From Xanthostigma xanthostigma (taxonomy: Eukaryota > Arthropoda > Insecta > Raphidioptera > Raphidiidae), in the NCBI GenBank assembly GCA_963575645.1, contig OY754472.1, forward strand, positions 29,389,401 to 29,453,400: 64,000 bases of DNA, given 5' to 3'. Every line of letters starts with the position of its first letter. Position 1 is the stretch's first letter. The notes beneath the pieces were generated by a model. That model was not told where the DNA came from. It did not search any database and was given only the letters and a program-made list of their open reading frames with translations. Made by a program: the position numbers and the translations under genes. This document shows positions 21,355 to 32,579 of this stretch, piece after piece.

Positions 21355-21713
21355 CTAGCGGTCCCGCCCGTTTTCACCCGGGTGTAAAAGAACGAATGGA
21401 GGGAGGAACATGAGTATGCACGTTCATCTTAGTTTACCGAGATGGATGTTGTGTCCAAATTTCAATATGATCGGAGTTACCATTCAAAAGTTTTTGTCGA
21501 ACGAACAAATTTTGAGTTACATTTTTCATTGATGCTCCGCTCCTATTGGTCGTAACATGATATTATATAGCTTATAGCATTCCTCGATAAATGGATAATC
21601 CAACAAAAAAAGAAATTCCAATTCGAACCAGTAGTTCCTGAGATTAGCGCGTTCAACCAAACAAATAAAAAAACCAATTCTTCAGCTTTGTATATTAGTA
21701 CCTATACTCGTAG
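21355..21713 (-). mobile_element. Helitron family A copy (no tRNA-like module)
   Basis: CTAGCGGTCCCGCC and CACCCGGGTG at the left are the 3' terminus reversed. The right end has CTTCAGCTTTGTATATTAG, the complement of the 5' terminus. At about 360 bp it lacks the central tRNA-containing part. Confidence 0.85.
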
Positions 21714-21774
21714 ATTGTATATTATTGTAACAATGTGAAATTCAATTAATGACATCAATTTTTTTTTCAATGGA

Positions 21775-21955
21775 AATGTATTTTGACAAACTACTGTTTT
21801 TAATAGCGTAAGTTACTCCTTATAACATTAGCTATCTGCAGTGCAAGTCCCGTCAAAATCGGTCCAGTCGTTTAGGAGATTAGCCGGAACAGACAGGCAG
21901 ACAACAACTTTATCAATTGTATTTTTGTTATAAGTACCGTATATACTTTCATTAG
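21775..21955 (+). repeat. Dispersed-repeat tail
   Basis: The text AGTCCCGTCAAAATCGGTCC, then AGTCGTTTAGGAGATTAGCC and CAGACAGGCAGAC, is typical of the 3' tails of insect non-autonomous or RTE-like repeats. The boundaries are vague and the class is uncertain. Confidence 0.45.
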
Positions 21956-22327
21956 TAAAAAGCTGTTATTTTGACATTACAAACAGACACTTCAATTTTA
22001 TTTATCTGCATAGATATCGATTATTATTTGTACCTAAACGTCATATATTTACAAAAAAAAAATATATTTGTAGAGATTTAGAAGAAAAACTTATCTATGA
22101 GTTATAGCTGTATACAGGAAACATGCGACAGCCTCCCAAACTCACATGCATTATAGTGTGTTGTCGCGGTTTCTCCGTGATCAGGGATGTTTATTATCAA
22201 CCCCTGTGTGCGGTCCCAGTGATAAGGGAACATAAATCTCTACGGCTATGGCACTCTGACAGTCATATCTATAACTCGTAACTTAGTACCAGGGGAACTT
22301 GACCAACATCTATTTATACCTACTAAA
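21956..22327. other. Unannotated stretch
   Basis: Nothing recognised between two repeat copies. Confidence 0.3.
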
Positions 22328-22653
22328 TACTAATATATAAAACTGAAGAGTTTGTTTGTTTGTTTGGTTGAACGCGCTAATCTCAGGGACTACTGGTTCG
22401 ATTTGAATTTTTTTTGTTGGATAGCTTATTTATCGAGGAAGGCTATAGGCGGTATATAATATCACGCTACGACCAATAGAAGCGGAGCATCAATGAAAAA
22501 TGTTGCAAAATGTAACTCAAAATTTTTTTTTGAACACTAACTCCGATTATCATGAAATTTGGACACAACATTCATCTGGGTAAACGTGCGTACTCATGTG
22601 CCTCCCCCAGTATTGTTCTTTTGCACCTGGGTAAAACCGAGCGGGACCGCTAG
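22328..22653 (+). mobile_element. Helitron family A copy (no tRNA-like module)
   Basis: The 5' part is TACTAATATATAAAACTGAA. The 3' part is CACCTGGGTAAAACCGAGCG, then GGACCG and CTAG at 22650-22653. The hairpin stem has accumulated changes. A short, module-less version of the family. Confidence 0.85.
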
Positions 22654-24048
22654 TATATTATAAGCGAAATACCACTAACTGACTGATTCATCACATCTCC
22701 AAAACGGGTTCGCAGCTAGTATTTCCGAAATTGAAAAGCAAGTAACATGGTTGACGGTACGTAACTCTCGGCGTACTTGTCGGTTTTTGTTCAAATACCG
22801 TTGCAATTTCGATAATTTTTAAATATCACCCACCCCTATCTATAATTTAAATAAGTATTCCCTAATTCATATTACGTGGCTCACGAACTTAGTGACTTTA
22901 CAAAATACAGAAGGCAGACTTTGGTACGATAAATATCAATTATTATCGTAAGTAAAATACGAGCGGCGGGTCTTGTAAATATGAAAGGATATTGATAATA
23001 ATTTGATGAAAATTAATTGAACAAAATTATTAAATTAATTATTACACGAATTGGATATAAATTATATTGTTTCCGTGTTAAGACCCAAGGGATCGTGCTG
23101 AAGACATATTAGTGGTCTTTGCACAACCTTACGATACTGGGTGATACTTTAAAACAGTCTCTTTCTTTCTGAACACGAGCTTTTGGTTTATTAATGAGTG
23201 AGCATTCATACAAAAAATGTTCCGACTGGTAATTGCTCGTATTCATCTCGGGAGAAGAAACTATGACTAATTTGGAATGATCTAACTTGGGGGTCGGAAA
23301 TGCGTTTTTTTTATAATAATGACACTTCTGTGAAGAATTTTTGTTTTATTTTTTTTATTTACTTATTGTAAGTTTTAACACACAACATAAAATCTAACAG
23401 TAAATTTCGTATTTTTAGTTTTAGAAAGGTTGGCCAATTAGTAAGCTTTTAGATCATGGAAAAATTCAGGCCAAAAAGTGAGAATATTTTTTTTTTAATT
23501 TTCAACTCCCAAAATTCGAATTTTTGTATAAAGAAAACCGAAGTAGATTTTCTCGAAAATGACGCATTTTCGACCCCCAAGTGATACAGGTTAAATCAAA
23601 TTAGTCATAGTTTCTTATCCCGAAAGAAATACGGGAAATTACGGGTCACCTGTATACAAATCATAAGCGGAGATAAATATTGCAAAAGTTGGAGTTGTCG
23701 ACGAGAACGGTCCTTTTCGATTTCATAGACACTAAAAATGACCACTTAAAAATTTAAAATAATAAATCTTAAAAAAAATTGAACTTCTTTCAAAAAGGGC
23801 CACTAAAAAGTGTAAAATAACACAGTTTTGAGATCAGCACCAATTTAATATCGTAAAACGTGCTAGTAATTGAAATGGTGCCGACCTCAAAACTTTGTTA
23901 TTTTACGCTTTTTAGTAATCCTTTTTTGAATGAGATTAATTTTTTATTTAGTTTTTTTCACGAAGTCATAACCAGGAGAACCAGCTCGAGCGTAACGGTG
24001 AACCGATATCTGTCGCATGAACCAATAATATGGCATCATCTACTGGGT
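22654..24048. other. Unannotated stretch
   Basis: No gene homology. 23740-23940 contains imperfect mirrored words (TTTTACGCTTTTTAGT, ACTAAAAAGTGTAAAATAA) that also recur near 55470-55560, suggesting a small dispersed hairpin repeat. Otherwise nothing was recognised. Confidence 0.35.
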
Positions 24049-25993
24049 TAGCCCAGTGCATTTAGAAATATTTTATAGGTGTGACCCAAAAATTTCAGAT
24101 ACATTTTTTCTTTTGTTGCTCATTCGCAAGGGTCTTCGATGGAGACCTTAACCCTGAATTTGCGCATTCTCCAAATTGCCCCGTCCACCGCCATCTTGGA
24201 TTTTGTTTTTTTTCTTCAATTGCTCATATCTCGCGTTCTAATAATCGCACAGCAATTATTGTGGGGTCGTTGGACTCGTCATGATTTACTCTTTAATTGA
24301 ATGTCTGTCAAGTAAAACTCTCCAATCTACTGGAAAAAAGTTATTAGCGTCCAAAGTTTAAGTTCTTTTCCAAAAGTTCTTGCGCCCGGTTTTTCCGCGC
24401 GCATCTCTTTTCAGTGCATCTGACACCCCCACTGACAGTTTACTATTTAAAGTAGACTCAATTTCCAGTATTTTAAAAAAAAATTCATCCCAATCGGTTG
24501 ATCCCTCGCCCACCAATCCACGATCAAAGTTGCGCTTTTCATTTCGTGCTATTTTGAAGCCTCTAATACATGCGCTTCGCGCTGCATTTCTCGCTTTTGT
24601 AACTAATATAATGCAAATTAATTAAGACCAATGACATATTCGTTAAATCTGTGCTAAGAAAACGTTTTTTACATAAATTTTTACTTAAATTTATAACTCA
24701 GATCAATAGTGGTGTGTGTGAGTCGGACGAACATGTAAATATTTTGAGCCGGAACGAGATTACCCCCCTCCCCTTTTCGAGGATGCGGAACATGGTGGTA
24801 ATATTAAAATTTCTCTTTGGGGTTGAGCAACCTCCCAAAACGGCCAAAAACCACCCCCGAACGGAGTTAAACGCGCATTACGTTATTCCCTTTCCGAAAA
24901 AATGTTTTTTACCTATTTTTGAGAATGATGAGCACGGTGGAGTTGTTGAAAATTGCATTCGACTTTCACCAACCCCTTCGCCGGCCAAATCTCAGAATCC
25001 TCTGAAACGGGGAGATAACCCAATTATGCTGGTGATATGAAAAAAAAATCACCCGTTTTTGGGATCAGAGGTGAAGGGGTTGGTGAGAATCGACGGCAAT
25101 TTTCAACACCAGCACCATGCTCAGCATCCTCAAAAACAAGAGTAAAACATTTCTTTCGGAAAGGGAATAACGTAATGCGCGTTTAACCCCGTTTGAGGGT
25201 GGTTTTTGTCCGTTTTGGAGGGTTGCTCAACCCTAAACTGAAATTTTAATATCACCACCGTGTTTCGCAACCTCGAAAATGGGGGGGAGGTAATCCCGTT
25301 TCGGCTCAAAATATTTACATGGTCATCCGACTCACACACTCTACTATTGATCTGAGTTATAAATTTAAGTAAAAAATTAATGTAAACCGCGTATTCTTAG
25401 CACAGATTTAACAAAAATGTCGTTGGTCTTAATTAATTTGCATTATATTTGTTACAAAAGCGAGAAATGCAGCGCGAAGCGCATGTATTAGAGGCTTCAA
25501 AATAGCACGAAATGAAAAGCGCAACTTTGATCGTGGATTGGTGGGCGAGGGATCAACCGATTGGGATGAATTTTTTTTTAAAATACTGGAAATTGAGTCT
25601 ACTTTAAATAGTAAACTGTCAGTGGGGGTGTCAGATGCACTGAAAAGAGATGCGCGCGGAAAAACCGGGCGCAAGAACTTTTGGAAAAGAACTTAAACTT
25701 TGGACGCTAATAACTTTTTTCCAGTACATTGGAGAGTTTTACTTGATAGACATTCAATTAAAGAGTAAATCCTAACGAGTCCAACGATCCTAGAACGATT
25801 GCTGTGGGATCATTAGAACGCGAGATATGAGCAATTGAAGAAAAAAAACAAAATCCAAGATGGCGGCGGACGGGGCAATTTGAGGAATGCGCAAATTCAG
25901 GGTTAAGGTCTCCATCGAAGACCCTTTCGAATGAGCAACAAAAGAAAAAATGTATCTGAAATTTTTGGGTCAATTCCTAAATGCACTGGGCTA
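24049..25993. mobile_element. 1.9-kb foldback element with ~0.9-kb arms
   Basis: The left arm (24049 to about 24985) and right arm (about 25072-25993) are reverse complements, almost identical over their outer two thirds and more diverged toward the centre near 25020. The ends are TAGCCCAGTGCATTTAG and its complement, flanked by GGGT on both sides (24045-24048, 25994-25997). The same 81-residue frame appears in both arms (24380-24625 plus, 25429-25674 minus) because of the symmetry, and it resembles no protein I know. The superfamily is unclear. Transcripts across it would fold into a very long hairpin. Confidence 0.85.
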
Positions 25994-27047
25994 GGGTAAC
26001 GCATACACTTTCATGGCTTGCATATGTGCAGTGTCTGTGAAGCTAAACAACTTTGGTTACTATGGCGAAAACAAGTGGAAAGAATCGAAATTTTCCCAGA
26101 TAGTGATAACAGCGCCATCTTGCGTTCGCCAGAAAAGGGTCCATCTCGAAACACATCAAGCATGGGAAGCTAGGTCTCCTGGTTAAAGACTTCGTGGTTT
26201 TTTATATTGGCGAAGTCGTTCTATTAAAAGTAGCATTGGTTCTAAGGTCGCACCCCGTATACGTTTGTGTATGAAATGAGAACAAATGACCTCCCGAACT
26301 GGGGTAGACGTTTTGGTCACAGCAGCTCGCGTCTCGCCGGGACGCGTCGGAGAAAGAAAACAGAACACGCGCTGCTTCTGCTCTCCCAATAGTAAGTCCT
26401 TCCGTCCTTCTCGCAGCTGCTGGCCGTCGCCCGCGCCGTTGTAGCCCAGCGCGGCGTTCACACGCGCGCAGAGCATCATTAATCTAAATATCCGTGTGTG
26501 TCCGATCCGCATTTTCATGTTCCATCATAACACGGACCATGACGCAGTATTTCTCAGACATTGTTGCTTTTCTTAACCCAGCGGTCGGCGCATTTTTTTC
26601 TACATATTTCTTTTTTGTGAAGTATATAAATACGTATATAAATGCGTATATAAGTACAGTTACCCTCTAAGGGCGACGGTAGGTACATGTTCGAAAACAC
26701 TATGTCTTAGCAACTGTAGAGACAAGAGTTTGGGTACAGCATATACCTACCCACTTTGATTTAAATGTCCACATCATCTCTTTTTTTCTTAATGGTTCCT
26801 TCAGCACAGGTTTTCCTTGGAAGGAACCTATATACTTTCATTTATGTGTGTTTTGTTTGTTTATAAATAACTGTATTTTCAATTTTCATGGAAGTAATAA
26901 ATTATTATTATAATTATATTATTATAGAGATTTCTACTTTGAAAAACGCAAACTTGACTGCGCAGCATGGTAATACACGAATTAGGTTTTACATTTCGAA
27001 GTGTTTTTGTAAGATATGGTACAGGTTAATTGGGGTGAATCACATAA
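25994..27047. other. Unannotated stretch with a GC-rich segment
   Basis: 26260-26520 is markedly less AT-rich than its surroundings and holds the ORF described separately. 26600-27047 is AT-rich with nothing recognised. Confidence 0.35.
26183..26518 (-). CDS. Candidate ORF, 111 aa, unknown
   Basis: On the minus strand the frame begins MKMRIGHTRIFRLMM and continues with CARVNAALGYNGAGDGQQLREG. Its first ~60 residues fall in the most G+C-rich patch of the region, which could indicate an exon. No domain is recognised. The second half (SPTRPGETRAAV...) may be intronic or untranslated. Without homology it may equally be a CpG-rich regulatory segment. Confidence 0.25.
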   Translation of the reverse strand: MKMRIGHTRIFRLMMLCARVNAALGYNGAGDGQQLREGRKDLLLGEQKQRVFCFLSPTRPGETRAAVTKTSTPVREVICSHFIHKRIRGATLEPMLLLIERLRQYKKPRSL

Positions 27048-27475
27048 AGGCCGCTGCACACGAGGTTAGAAACGCTGCTAGATTCCTTGCTAGTTTTCTA
27101 GCGCTGGTTTTCTTGATTGCTGTTATGTGCTCGCTTCACACGAGACTACTTTTCAAGCTTGTTTTGTAAATAGATCTGGTGCGCGCACAGTGACAATTCG
27201 AATATAAACACAGAGCAAAACGTGTCTGTTGTCTGACTCTCAGCAGAATGACGCCATGTTGGTTTTTGGGCGTTTTTTCAAATACTGCTTCCTGATTGGT
27301 TCTTGCTCACACATAGCAGCAGATCTAGCAGGGAAAATAGCCCCTGTTCTAATTTTAAAACCTATCTTGTGACCTAGCAGGCCAGCCCGCAGTGACGCCA
27401 TTTCCACCTTCGTACCCAGCCTACCGGCCAGCAGAACTACTAGTAGAGTTTCTATAGCCTCGTGTGCAACGGCCT
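27048..27475. mobile_element. PIF/Harbinger-like MITE
   Basis: The TIRs AGGCCGCTGCACACGAGG and the complement (one mismatch) are bounded by TAA on both sides (27045-27047 and 27476-27478), the 3-bp target duplication typical of PIF/Harbinger. Other copies are at 27517-27731 and 39413-39830. It has no ORF of its own; long frames crossing it come from its G+C-rich interior. Confidence 0.8.
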
Positions 27476-27516
27476 TAAGTTGAGACAGTTTTTTAAAGTG
27501 AAACTGACCTATGTAA

Positions 27517-27731
27517 AGGCCGCTGCACAACGAGGCTGAAAACACTGTTTGAACTTCTGCTGGCCCGCAGGCAGGGCACGACGCTTGAAATGACGTCACT
27601 ACGGGCTCGCCTGCTAACTAACAAGATAGATTTTAAAATTAGAACAGGGGCTATTTTTCTTGCTAGGTCCTCTGCTTGCTCCAAGCAAGAACCAATCTGG
27701 AGACACTATCTTGTCACGTGGGTGACATATG
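27517..27731 (-). mobile_element. Truncated copy of the Harbinger-like MITE
   Basis: It starts TAA-AGGCCGCTGCACAACG and continues as the reverse complement of the right half of the neighbouring copy (GAACTTCTGCTGGCC, TTTTAAAATTAGAACAGGGG). It stops near CACGTGGGTGACA, mid-element by comparison with the 39413 copy. The two copies are thus head-to-head, 40 bp apart. Confidence 0.75.
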
Positions 27732-28301
27732 TTTAATAGTGTTCGGTGAATCATGGGCATTAGAGGAGTTACCAGTAAATCATTTTTTGCGAGATTTTTT
27801 AAAAAAATCTAGTAACACCTACTAGAAATGATTTTTCCCAGCGTAATAATGTTATTGGTAAGTAAATTAAAAAATGTTCATATAAAAATATAGTGGTAAA
27901 TTCAACCGTTTAGTCGGCTTTAGCGAGCTTAACACTGAATCCAATGAAGTTGGATCATTAATCACGCTTGGACAGTTGTGGACAAGCGTATAACAGTTCA
28001 CTTTATATATGCCTGTTTTTATTGTAGGTTTTAAACTATAAAAGCCGACAGACGCAACGTAGGCTATGTATGTCTGTTAGTTTGCTATGATCCTAATTTG
28101 TATTTATTACCCGCGTTAAATACCAAGAGACTTTATAACGCTAAAATTGAAGCATTTTATATTGGATTTATTGTAATTAATTCAAAAATTCCGGCCAAGT
28201 AGATGACGGGGTCAATCCAACTCAAAAATACTGACATTAATTGACATAGCAATATCATTTACGAGGGCTGACTCATTTCTTTTTGACATATCATATGTGA
28301 G
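27732..28301. other. Unannotated stretch
   Basis: Mostly unrecognised. 28190-28240 has a weak match to the reversed end of family G (GACGGGGTCAATCCAACT). Confidence 0.3.
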
Positions 28302-29162
28302 GGAGGAGATGGGGATTTACTCCTTAAAAACGTTGAAAATTGCATATCAACCCTAAGTGAGTGGTTCACTAAAAATGGTCTAAAATTAAACATTGACAAA
28401 ACTGAAATTATTAAATTTGGAAACTATTTCGTCATGCCTACGCCAGATCAATTAGTAGTGAAGAAGCAAGTAAAATTTTTAGGTCTGCAAATAGACGATC
28501 AGCTTAACTGGAAAAGTCAAGTTGATAATATATCTGCTAAATTGTATAAATGCATATATCTTATAAGATATTTAAAAAACAAATTAAATTTAAAAATACT
28601 TATTGTTTATTATGCTCATTTGCAGTCCATAATGAATATGGCCTAATATTTTGGGGCAACTCTGTAAACATAAAAAAAATTTTAATAATCCAAAAATTAT
28701 GTGTTAGAATCATGGCAGGTGCTGCTCCACGAGAACATTGCCACCCTCTTTTCAGAAAATTAAACATCCTGACAATTATTGACCTTTTTATTCTGGAATG
28801 CTCTAATTTCGTCAGATTAAATCCTGATCTATTCAAAACAAACAATATAACACATAGGCATAACACCAGAAATGAAACATCCACTCTGAAAAATGATCAA
28901 CATCATCTACAAGTGACGAGTCGTGGAGCACGCAATGCCATGATTCGAATACATAATAATCTGCTACAGAATATAAAAAATATTGATGTTAACAAAAAAG
29001 CCCTTTTTAAAAAGGAATTAGGTCAATTTTTATTGCAAAAAAATTTTTATGATATAAATGAATTTCTTAATAATTAATGTTGTAATATATACTTACTGTG
29101 GACACTATTAATGTGTTTTAAAAAAATACTTTTTAATAAAGTGGTTATTATTATTATTATTA
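28302..29162 (+). pseudogene. Non-LTR retrotransposon (CR1/Jockey group), 5'-truncated, RT C-terminus
   Basis: Two overlapping frames encode the end of a reverse transcriptase. 28302-28646 has NGLKLNIDKTEIIKF, KFLGLQIDDQLNWKSQV and the thumb-like IYLIRYL region. 28550-29077 continues with LIFWGNS, QKLCVRIMAGA and a C-terminal tail ending KKELGQFLLQKNF. A one-base loss near 28637 separates them. The stop at 29075 is followed by ~70 bp and a (TTA)n tail (29145-29162), the 3' signature of such elements. The 5' end is cut off, as is usual after target-primed reverse transcription. RNA-binding, endonuclease and palm domains are missing. The assignment to CR1 versus Jockey is tentative. Confidence 0.85.
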
Positions 29163-29192
29163 TCAATTACTTGAGATCAAAAAGAACAGCAC

Positions 29193-29345
29193 ATTTTTAA
29201 CTTCCCAATAATATTGGAAAATCGAAATAAAAATTTTTGATACATTTTTATGTTTCAAGATCACTACACTATTGTTGAAAATATGTGTATGTTTGTATGT
29301 ATACGTACGTATGGACGTGGTGATTTCTTCCCAAGTTTAACATTA
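29193..29345 (+). repeat. Family H repeat fragment
   Basis: TTTAACTTCCCAATAATAT, then TGTTTCAAGATCACTACAC and a GTATGTATACGTACGTA run, matches the order seen at 52066-52255 and the reverse complement at 4150-4345. Confidence 0.55.
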
Positions 29346-29636
29346 CGAGTCGGTTCATTAACCGTTCAATCATTGTTTTTTTTTTATGTTTTTGTCCTGG
29401 AGAATGAGATACGACCCATGTTGTTAGCCATAAGTATCGGTACCTAATCAACCTTAAATGGGTATCAGACGTGTTTAAGCTTTTAAGTCAATCTAACAAT
29501 TTTATTGTATCATCTTTATAGTTTCTATTTTATACTGACTATACCAGGCGTGTGCAACATTACATTTTAATTTTAAGCCGAGAGTTGGAATTAAATGTCA
29601 GCCAAAATGATTTTATATATCTTTATCTATATATAT
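29346..29636. other. Unannotated stretch
   Basis: Nothing recognised. Confidence 0.3.
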
Positions 29637-30419
29637 GTTACGGTCAATGTCCGGAATACGGGCAATGTCGACAATGCCCGAGCCACATCGGGCAATATCT
29701 GAAATCGGACAAGGTTTAAAAAAATAGATTTTTTTTAAACGTGAAACGCTGACATTTGATTGTATAATTATCATGATAAGTTATCATTAACGCTTTATGG
29801 AATTTTTATCACTGATATCAACTATTGAAGAATATATTTTTCAGCTTTCTATTACAATTATTGATGATTGAAAACACGTATAATTTATTTATAATTTATA
29901 TGATATGAGCAATAAACAATATATCTCAATGCATTAAATTTCAGAACTCACATTTATTCCAGCAATAAAAATAAAAATCAAAACTACTGATAATTTATTT
30001 TCACACATTTTATTTATTTTAATAAATGAAAATATGTTTGTTGCTCTATTAAGCTGATCTTATTACTCAAGTACAAAAACCTTCCATTTATTACAAAATT
30101 CGGTTTTATAAGACGTTAATAAGTTCTATAGCGCTGTCATTCTTTTTAGAATTCTCGTAATAGTCGATCGATTTTCAGGTAATTTTAATTGTGCTTCATT
30201 CAAGTGCTTACAAAATATTTTCTTCAAATTTGAGTTATTCAAGACCCTATTTGAAAGCTGAAAAATATATTCTTCAATAGTTGATATCAGTGATAAAAAT
30301 TCCAATAAAGCGTTAATGATAAATTATCATGATAAAGATACAATCAAATGTCAGCATTTCATGTTTATAAAAAATCTATTTTTTTTAAACCTTGTCCGAT
30401 TTCGGACATTGCCCGTAAC
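29637..30419. mobile_element. Foldback element with >180-bp terminal inverted repeats
   Basis: The left arm (29637-29865) and right arm (about 30235-30419) match as reverse complements. They start GTTACGG and share CGGACAAGGTTTAAAAAAA, GACATTTGATTGTAT, ATCACTGATATCAACTATTG and TATTTTTCAGCTTTC. The left arm has an extra ~40 bp of CGGGCAAT/ATTGCCCG words near its tip. ATATAT flanks both ends, but the site is too AT-rich to prove a TSD. There is no coding content in the ~370-bp centre. Confidence 0.75.
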
Positions 30420-30756
30420 ATATATAAAACTAAGTTCCTCCGCCGCGTCTGTCTGTCTGTCTGAACACGATAAACTCAAAAACTACCGAACGGATTTTCA
30501 TATGGTTTTCACATATAAAAAGAGCGATAAACGAGAAAACTTTCTATATATAATTTGTAAATATTTTGTACAAAATGGCTCAACTATAACGGTGTTTAAA
30601 AAAAAAAACTGTTTTCGTACGCTTACATGGCTAACGCTGGCCAAATATTTAGAGATACATCAAAACAATGTATTTTGATAGTTCTGCGGTGTAGATGGGA
30701 AGGTCAATATATTCCTGAACAATTTTCCACCCGGGTGAAACCGGGACAGACCGCTA
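30420..30756 (+). mobile_element. Helitron-like element, family C
   Basis: It begins ATATATAAAACTAAGTTCC and has CTGTCTGTCTGTCTGAACAC. It ends with the hairpin CACCCGGGTGAAACCGGG, then ACAGACCG and CTAG (30753-30756) before T. The 3' hairpin is shared with families A and D while the body differs. Non-autonomous. Its left edge touches the foldback, which may have inserted into its AT-rich 5' end. Confidence 0.72.
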
Positions 30757-31192
30757 GTTACAATATATACTTATCATGAAATATATTGTAGAAGTCATTT
30801 TTACATAATAGATTAAAATTTATTTAAACGTTTCTATAATCAAACACTATTAATAATTCTGAAAAGAATTTGAAATATATATGGTATAATATTTTACTGC
30901 AAATATATTTAATTACTACTGTATGGCTTCATATTTTTCACATTGGTTTATCTACACTTTTATATAAGGGAATTTGTAGTCACAATTCTCTTGTAATTTT
31001 ACATTTCGAACTTTCACGAGCGAAAGACTGATAAAAGATTCCTGACTAGAGAATGCAATACCCGGATCCCGAATACATTTTGCGGCCGAAAATTTTGCGG
31101 GATCCCGCTGGACTTGCGGGATTATAGAGAAGCGTGGTTCATACGTGTTACTCGACGCATGGCGGCGCGTGAACTGGCATTTGGCAAGCAAG
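30757..31192. other. Unannotated stretch
   Basis: 31060-31190 is G+C-richer and contains GGGATCCCGCTGG/CCCGGATCCCG words, probably the end of another element abutting the integrase relic, but I could not define it. Confidence 0.35.
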
Positions 31193-31912
31193 CGATATTT
31201 TACTGGCGCTAATCGTGAGCTCACAAAATTAGAAAAACAGTTTTTCAAACAAATAAGTCACAATTCAAAAATTTCAAACTTTATATCTGATAGTTCAATT
31301 TCCTGGCATTTTATTTCGCCTCGCGCACCCTACTTCGGTGGTTTGTGGGAGGCGGCTGTAAAGAGTTGTATAAGTATCATTTACGTCGAGTAAAAAAAAT
31401 TGGTTGTCTGTAAAGTCGGTTTACGGACGATAGTTTTACGTGATAACGTATTCCGCTCGAATATCATATTTAATAATATATAACCTAAATTTTAGTAGCT
31501 GTCAAACTTGAGCCGATCGTGCTTCTCTATCGCTTATACTGCGCTCTCGCTTGCACGCACAGGGTCAGGCGGAACGTGACACTTTTCGGAACGTTACGCT
31601 TTTTCGTGCGTGCAGCTGGTGTTTCATCAATTTATAAGACGTTATCACGTCAAAAAATGCGTTGTTTACGTTTGAAGAAATGTATACACTCCTAAATCAA
31701 ATTAAAGGTGTTTGAATTCGCGACCCATAACTCCAATATCCGACAATCCCTCTGACTTGAACGCTTTAACTCCTGGTCATTTCCTTATGCGCGACTCACC
31801 CAGCGCCCTTTTGGAGCCAAATCTTGCAGAAGTCAAAGAAAACCGACTGTCCCGATGGCAGTTTATATACAGCAATATTTTTTGGTCAATTTTATGTCAA
31901 TTTATGTCTTAA
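31193..31912 (+). pseudogene. BEL/Pao retrotransposon integrase fragment, split by a MITE
   Basis: The 5' part (31193-31398) carries TGANREL and WHFISPRAPYFGGLWEAAVK, the conserved integrase-core segment of BEL/Pao elements. The 3' part (31659-31912) carries NSRPITPISDNPSDLNALTPGHFL and ENRLSRWQ, the region that follows it. Between them lies a ~260-bp insertion. The frame is also broken at about 31372, and the block before NSRP is in another frame. Reverse transcriptase, RNase H, protease, gag and LTRs are not found in the window. It is a dead fragment. Confidence 0.85.
31399..31658. mobile_element. MITE inside the BEL/Pao integrase relic
   Basis: It runs from TTGGTTGTCTGTAAAGTCGG to ATCACGTCAAAAAAT. 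The ends and the subterminal repeat ACGTGATAACGT recur, inverted, in the longer element at 58409-59065. It interrupts a reading frame whose two sides are recognisable, so the edges are known to within a few bases. Confidence 0.75.
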
Positions 31913-32579
31913 TCTTAATGTCTGAAAGTATTTAATGCGTTCACTCACCGCACATTGAGTAGATAGGCAATGATTCATATAGTTAATTAATATATATATA
32001 TGTCTATTCGTGACTTATTCAAGTCGTGTGTTAGCCATGCCTATTTTAGAGTCTATACATTATTTCTTTGTGTTTCAAACGTTGTATATGGCGCATTTGA
32101 TATAGCAATCAGACAATACAAAAGATCTTGGTATTAAATGTTTATAAAAAAAGCCCGCACACCCGCCGTTTGTGGAATTTTAACACTTCAATTTAATTTT
32201 TAATCTATGAAAACATGTGTAAAGCTATCGCTAACAAAAAGAAAACACTAGTTATCGATAAAAAATGACTACAGTATTTTACCGTTCAGCAATTGTTATG
32301 AAAATATTTAAAGCTGATAGTGTTTTGTTGATTGTTAACCGGATTGCAGACTATTTTTTTCTATTTATTTTTTTTTCAGTTAAACATTTTTTTAGAAATC
32401 AGTTGAATGTAGGCATAAAATTGTTTTTTTATGCGAAAAATATTCTATTATTATAGTTAAAATTATCTTAGGAATGTAAATATCGTATATATTCTATAAT
32501 TTTTTTACTCGAATACATCAAAGCCAAAAGGAACAATTATGTTTTAGCAGTCTATTATGTACGTGGGTGGGGTAGATGG
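31913..32579. other. Unannotated stretch
   Basis: AT-rich. No gene or repeat edge recognised. Confidence 0.35.

Noticed and set aside
24380-25674. Identical 81-residue frames on opposite strands (24380-24625 and 25429-25674) as a duplicated gene pair.
   Set aside because: They are mirror images created by the foldback arms. The peptide resembles no protein, and no start or splice context supports coding.
27240-27684. Minus-strand frames of 119 and 63 residues as genes.
   Set aside because: They lie wholly within two Harbinger-like MITE copies, and a similar frame appears in the copy at 39413.
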